Assembly (NCBI GenBank): GCA_027577415.1
Contig: JANBQS010000459.1
Location: 1 to 17,515, forward strand
Source of the DNA: Coemansia sp. RSA 922
Lineage: Eukaryota; Kickxellomycota; Kickxellomycetes; Kickxellales; Kickxellaceae
DNA length: 17,515 nt
Direction of reading: 5' to 3'
Shown here in pieces: positions 14,550 to 17,515 of the stretch (within the stretch, counting starts at the first letter, position 1; each line of letters begins with the position of its first letter). A program made the position numbers and the translations under genes. The notes beneath the pieces are model-generated. The model saw only the letters and a program-made list of their open reading frames with translations, did not search any database and had not been told where the DNA came from.

Positions 14550-16358
14550 ATGAGCGATATCGAGCAACTGCAACAGCAGGTCGACGAGCAAGGCCGCGTA
14601 GTGCGCGATCTAAAGGCAGCCAAGGCCGAAAAGCCACAGTTGGACGAGCAAGTGGCTCTCCTACTCGCACTGAAAAAGAAGCTGCAAATTGCCAGCGGCA
14701 ATGGAGAGGTCGAAGCAGACGGGCCAAAGAAGAAGAGCGGTGGCGCTAGTAAAGCTCTAGTTTTGAAAGAGCCAAAGGTAAACATGAACGCCGAGCCCAG
14801 TTGTGTTCAAGTGGCGCAACATATTGTTTGTACTTTTTGTTTTGGTCAGCGTCACAGAAACTCACATATCCTGGTACATGCGTTGTGACAACGAGTTTTT
14901 GTGTAGGGTACCAAGGACTATACGCCAAAGGAGATGGCGTTGCGCACAGATATTTTCCGGACGATCACTAGCGTGTTTGAGAAGCACGGAGCAGTGACTA
15001 TTGATACGCCAGTGTTTGAGCTGAAGGAGATCCTTGTTGGCAAGTACGGCGAGGACAGCAAGCTTATCTACGACTTGAAGGACCAAGGCGGAGAGGAGTG
15101 CTCGCTGCGCTATGACCTGACAGTCCCGTTTGCGCGGTTTGTGGCACAGAATGGCATTTCCAACATTAAGCGGTACCACCTAGCCAAGGTCTATCGGCGT
15201 GACCAGCCTGCTATTACTAAGGGCCGGATGCGCGAGTTCTACCAGTGCGACTACGATATTGCTGGAGTTTACGACCCCATGATCCCTGACGCCGAATGTG
15301 TGCGCGTGGCTGTCAATGTGCTTACCCAGCTGGATGTCGGCAAGTTTGTTGTCAAGCTTAACCACCGCAAGATCCTTGACGCAATCTTTGAAGTCTCGGG
15401 TGTTCCTGCTGATAAGGTGCGTGCGATCTCGTCGGCTGTCGATAAGCTCGACAAGGCGCCGTGGGCGGAGGTACGCCGGGAGATGACGCAGGAGAAGGGA
15501 CTGGATGCTGCGGTGGCGGACCGTATTGGCGAGTATGTGCAGATCAGCGGCAGCGGCGAGGAAGTGCTGGCGAGGCTCCAGGCCATGCCTGAGCTTATGG
15601 CAAGTGCCAAGGCCCAGGAGGGCGTGAAGGACATGGGCTTGTTCTTTAGGTACGCAAAGATCTTTGGCATTCTGGACTACATCTCGTTTGACATGAGTCT
15701 GGCTCGTGGTTTGGACTACTACACGGGAGTCATTTACGAGGCAGTACTTGTCGAAGAGAACGTGCGCTCCTCTACTACCGAGGCTCAGTCGCCTGCATCG
15801 GTTGCCAAGAAGAGCAGCAAGAAGGGCAAGAAAGAGGAGGAGGACGAGTCGCAGATACGCGTAGGGTCGATTGCTGCGGGCGGTCGGTACGACGAACTGG
15901 TCGGCATGTTCTCGTCGGCTATGCACACCAAGGGCAAGAAGACGGATGTGCCATGTGTAGGCATCTCATTCGGCGTGGAGCGTATCTTCTCGATTATAAA
16001 GTCGCGCAAATCGGAGGCCGAGATCAAGGCCAATAGGACGCAAGTGTACGTCATTAGTCTTGGCGACTCAGTCGAAGACAGCCTGCTAGAGGACCGCATG
16101 CGCATTGCTGCCGAGCTCTGGGACGCTGGCATCGCAGCAGAGTTCCCCTATAAGATTAAGCCTCGCCCGCAGGCGCAGTACGATACTTGCGATTCATCGA
16201 TTATCCCATGGGCGGTTATTATTGGCAAGGATGAGCTTAGCCAAGGAACGGTCAAGATCAAGAATATGGCGCAAAAGGTCGAGGAGGAAAAGGGCGGCGT
16301 CGTTGTATCGCGCTCGGACATGATTGCTGAGCTAAAGCAGCGTTTGCAGATGAACTAG
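14550..16358 (+). CDS. HTS1: Histidyl-tRNA synthetase, join(14550..14777, 14907..16358)
   Basis: The 559-residue class II synthetase charges tRNA-His. Exon 1 (76 codons) encodes a WHEP-type helix-turn-helix (QLQQQVDEQGRVVRDLKAAKA) that helps bind tRNA. After the intron, PKGTKDYTP starts the catalytic core. Motif 2 region EFYQCDYD is at about 186-193, HisA LARGLDYYTG at 341-350, HisB AAGGRYDELVG from 399, motif 3 VPCVGISFGVERIF at 424 onward, and the C-terminal anticodon-binding domain follows. A Lys/Glu-rich insertion (about 362-392, KKSSKKGKKEEEDE) lies between HisA and HisB. In fungi one gene often serves cytosol and mitochondrion, but no mitochondrial presequence is visible before this ATG. 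The gene ends in TAG. Confidence 0.93.
14778..14906 (+). other. Spliceosomal intron of the histidyl-tRNA synthetase gene
   Basis: GTAAAC at 14778 to GTGTAG ending at 14906, 129 nt, phase 0. Splicing joins EPK to GTKDYTP and restores the conserved KGTKDY block, which fixes both borders. CTCAC about 35-40 nt before the acceptor could be the branch site. Its length is a multiple of three and it contains a single in-frame stop (TGA at 14886-14888), so retention would give a WHEP-only protein of 112 residues. Confidence 0.9.
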
Positions 16359-16418
16359 AATGAAAGAGTTTACATTGAAACGTACTTTGCAACTAATTAA
16401 ATAATTACTACGAGTTAA

Positions 16419-16554
16419 GCAATGAATTGCCCATGGGCCGACGACATGCCATGACGGCATACCTCGCCGAACCCAGTGTTGGTGTTCCAACACACTCATC
16501 TTGTTAAACCTATTGGAGAACACGAGCCATTTCAAGCTCGGCAGTAACGTGCCG
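16419..16554. repeat. Chain of six short inverted repeats in the HisRS-CstF64 gap
   Basis: In order: GCAAT-GA-ATTGC (16419-16430), the palindrome GCCCATGGGC (16429-16438), ATGCC-ATGAC-GGCAT (16446-16460), GTGTTGG-TGTT-CCAACAC (16476-16493), CGAGC-8 nt-GCTCG (16523-16540) and CGGCA-GTAACG-TGCCG (16539-16554). By a rough hand estimate, about one such 5-bp stem would be expected by chance in this length, and the 7-bp stem is rarer still. It could be a structured RNA on either strand, an intronic element of the next gene or a cluster of dyad sites. I cannot match it to tRNA, 5S, SRP or a spliceosomal RNA. Confidence 0.4.
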
Positions 16555-16566
16555 GAAATATTATAG

Positions 16567-17370
16567 TTGAAGGGGCGTGTTTTTCGACCAAACACAAGAA
16601 AGCTCAGAAAAGTACTAGAATTAGCAGGACCCGTCCTAGAAATCCGCCTAGTCTTTGACCCAGTATCCAACCGCTCCCGTGGTTTCGGGTTTTGCCAATT
16701 CATAGACAGCTCAGTAGCAGCCAGCGCCATTAAGAATCTCAGCGACACACTGGTAGATGGACGCAACCTCAAAATCGGGTTCGCGGACAAGGAGCGCGTA
16801 CAACGCTACTTTGGCAACAACGCTTGGTCCGCGCGAGGCAGTGCGGACGGTGTGGCCAAAGTAGTAGAAGCTCTGGCGCCAGTCCAGAAAACAGAGCTGC
16901 TGGCACAGTTCAAGAGCTTTGCTGCTGTGAATACTACCAAGGCTCGTGAAGAGCTGGCTAGGAACCCGGCCCTTGCACATGCGCTTCTATGCGCATTAGA
17001 GTCTTTGGGTTCGGTGGATCAGGACTCTATTGCCCGGATCAAAGGCACTGCGCAGAGGTCGTCTGGCAGGTCTAATAGCGTGGCGAGAGGTTTGTCGGCT
17101 GGCTATTTGCCTAGACAGCCGTTGTCAGCGTCCATATCGCCAGTCACACCTGCTCACCGACCTATGGCGCCTCCACCGCGTCAGCTACAGCCAGCGCCAG
17201 TACCAGCGCCTCAGCCGAGATATTCAGAGCTGGAACCGATGGAAATGGACGATGCGGAATTGATTCAACAAGTTCTTGGTCTCACTGACGAGCAGCTATC
17301 CCTGATGCCCGAAGCCCATCGTCAGCAGATGATCGACCTTAGACGGCAGCTTCAAAGCACCCTACCCTAG
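16567..17370 (+). CDS. Cleavage stimulation factor 64 kDa-like (CstF-64/Rna15/Ctf1) RNA-binding protein, 5' end unresolved
   Basis: The open frame begins after a TAG at 16564-16566 without an ATG near its start and encodes 267 codons. It contains the C-terminal three quarters of an RRM (KLRKVLELAGPV, RLVFD, RNP1 as RGFGFCQF at residues 38-45, then the DGRNLKIGFADKE strand). A CstF hinge follows (VVEALAPVQKTELLAQFKSF, with ARNPALAHALLCALE-type helices), then a Pro/Gln-rich linker, and a C-terminal domain with AELIQQVLGLTDEQLSLMP at the end. This is the layout of CstF-64, which binds the GU-rich element and partners CstF-77 in pre-mRNA 3' cleavage. The first RRM strand with RNP2 (VFVGN-type) is missing from all three frames of the 16359-16600 gap. 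A spliced upstream exon not recognised here, a truncation or a sequence error would explain it. The gene ends in TAG. Confidence 0.8.
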   Translation: MKGRVFRPNTRKLRKVLELAGPVLEIRLVFDPVSNRSRGFGFCQFIDSSVAASAIKNLSDTLVDGRNLKIGFADKERVQRYFGNNAWSARGSADGVAKVVEALAPVQKTELLAQFKSFAAVNTTKAREELARNPALAHALLCALESLGSVDQDSIARIKGTAQRSSGRSNSVARGLSAGYLPRQPLSASISPVTPAHRPMAPPPRQLQPAPVPAPQPRYSELEPMEMDDAELIQQVLGLTDEQLSLMPEAHRQQMIDLRRQLQSTLP

Positions 17371-17515
17371 TAGCTTTGCTCTTTGCTGGGGGGAATAGCC
17401 TGACAATAATTGACCTCGCCAAGAAAATCAAACGGGGGTTTACAAGCAGCAATAAACAAGAATTTACTTTTTTTTTACTCGGTGCTGCAACATGTTGGGC
17501 TCTGGTGGGCCTTCT
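17371..17515. other. 3' region of the CstF-64-like gene and right edge
   Basis: An AATAAA at 17451-17456, about 80 bp past the stop codon, is a plausible polyadenylation signal, followed by a T-rich run. An ATG at 17492 opens a plus-strand frame to the window edge (8 codons), which may or may not start a further gene. A minus-strand frame is also open there. Confidence 0.35.

Noticed and set aside
15180..15926. 248-codon minus-strand ORF inside HisRS
   Set aside because: Antisense to conserved catalytic motifs; an Arg/Leu-rich shadow frame with no recognisable domain.
16441..16556. 5S rRNA or tRNA in the hairpin-rich gap
   Set aside because: A brief resemblance (GGCATACC...GAAC) does not extend to the conserved 5S loops, and no T-arm or acceptor stem can be formed for a tRNA.
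16332..16790. 152-codon minus-strand ORF across the HisRS 3' end, the gap and the RRM
   Set aside because: It lies antisense to two well-supported coding regions and shows no domain; it is a by-product of their codon use.

Overview
The window looks like nuclear DNA of a fungus. Genes are compact and intron-poor, with gaps mostly of 200-800 bp. One GT-AG intron is well supported, in the histidyl-tRNA synthetase gene. An F-box/leucine-rich-repeat-like protein of a type I associate with Kickxellomycotina (Coemansia and relatives), a TACC coiled-coil protein and a CstF-64-like RNA-binding protein fit an early-diverging fungus. The lineage is an inference from protein style; no database was searched. 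TGA is a normal stop here: at least four intact genes end with it.

Left part (1-5.4 kb): AT-rich. An unidentified partial ORF runs off the left edge on the minus strand. It is followed by about 0.8 kb holding only a decayed coding remnant, then a large minus-strand ABCC (MRP/YCF1-type) transporter. The transporter frame is otherwise open for about 1,430 codons but is cut by two in-frame TGA codons (201 and 330), so it is a young pseudogene, a sequence error or something recoded. Its NBD1 is degenerate and its NBD2 carries an unusual insertion.

Middle (5.4-12.9 kb): a divergent promoter leads to a plus-strand TACC-domain protein (spindle/microtubule factor, Alp7/Mia1-like). Then come a small secreted protein with a signal peptide and no cysteine in the mature part, a minus-strand BAHD/trichothecene-acetyltransferase-like acyltransferase with HxxxD and DFGFG motifs, and a plus-strand F-box-like/LRR-like protein.

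Right part (12.9-17.5 kb): a minus-strand 2-oxoglutarate/Fe(II) oxygenase converges on the F-box gene and diverges from histidyl-tRNA synthetase, which has a WHEP domain and one 129-nt intron. A GC-rich gap of about 200 bp follows with six consecutive short inverted repeats. It leads into a CstF-64/Rna15-type 3'-end processing factor whose RRM lacks its first strand (RNP2) in every reading frame of the gap.

Housekeeping genes (HisRS, CstF-64, TACC) are mixed with accessory ones (ABC transporter, acyltransferase, oxygenase, secreted protein, F-box protein). There is no operon logic, only shared divergent promoters and convergent 3' ends. The points most worth checking are the doubly interrupted transporter, the missing RNP2 exon and the hairpin chain before the CstF-64 gene.
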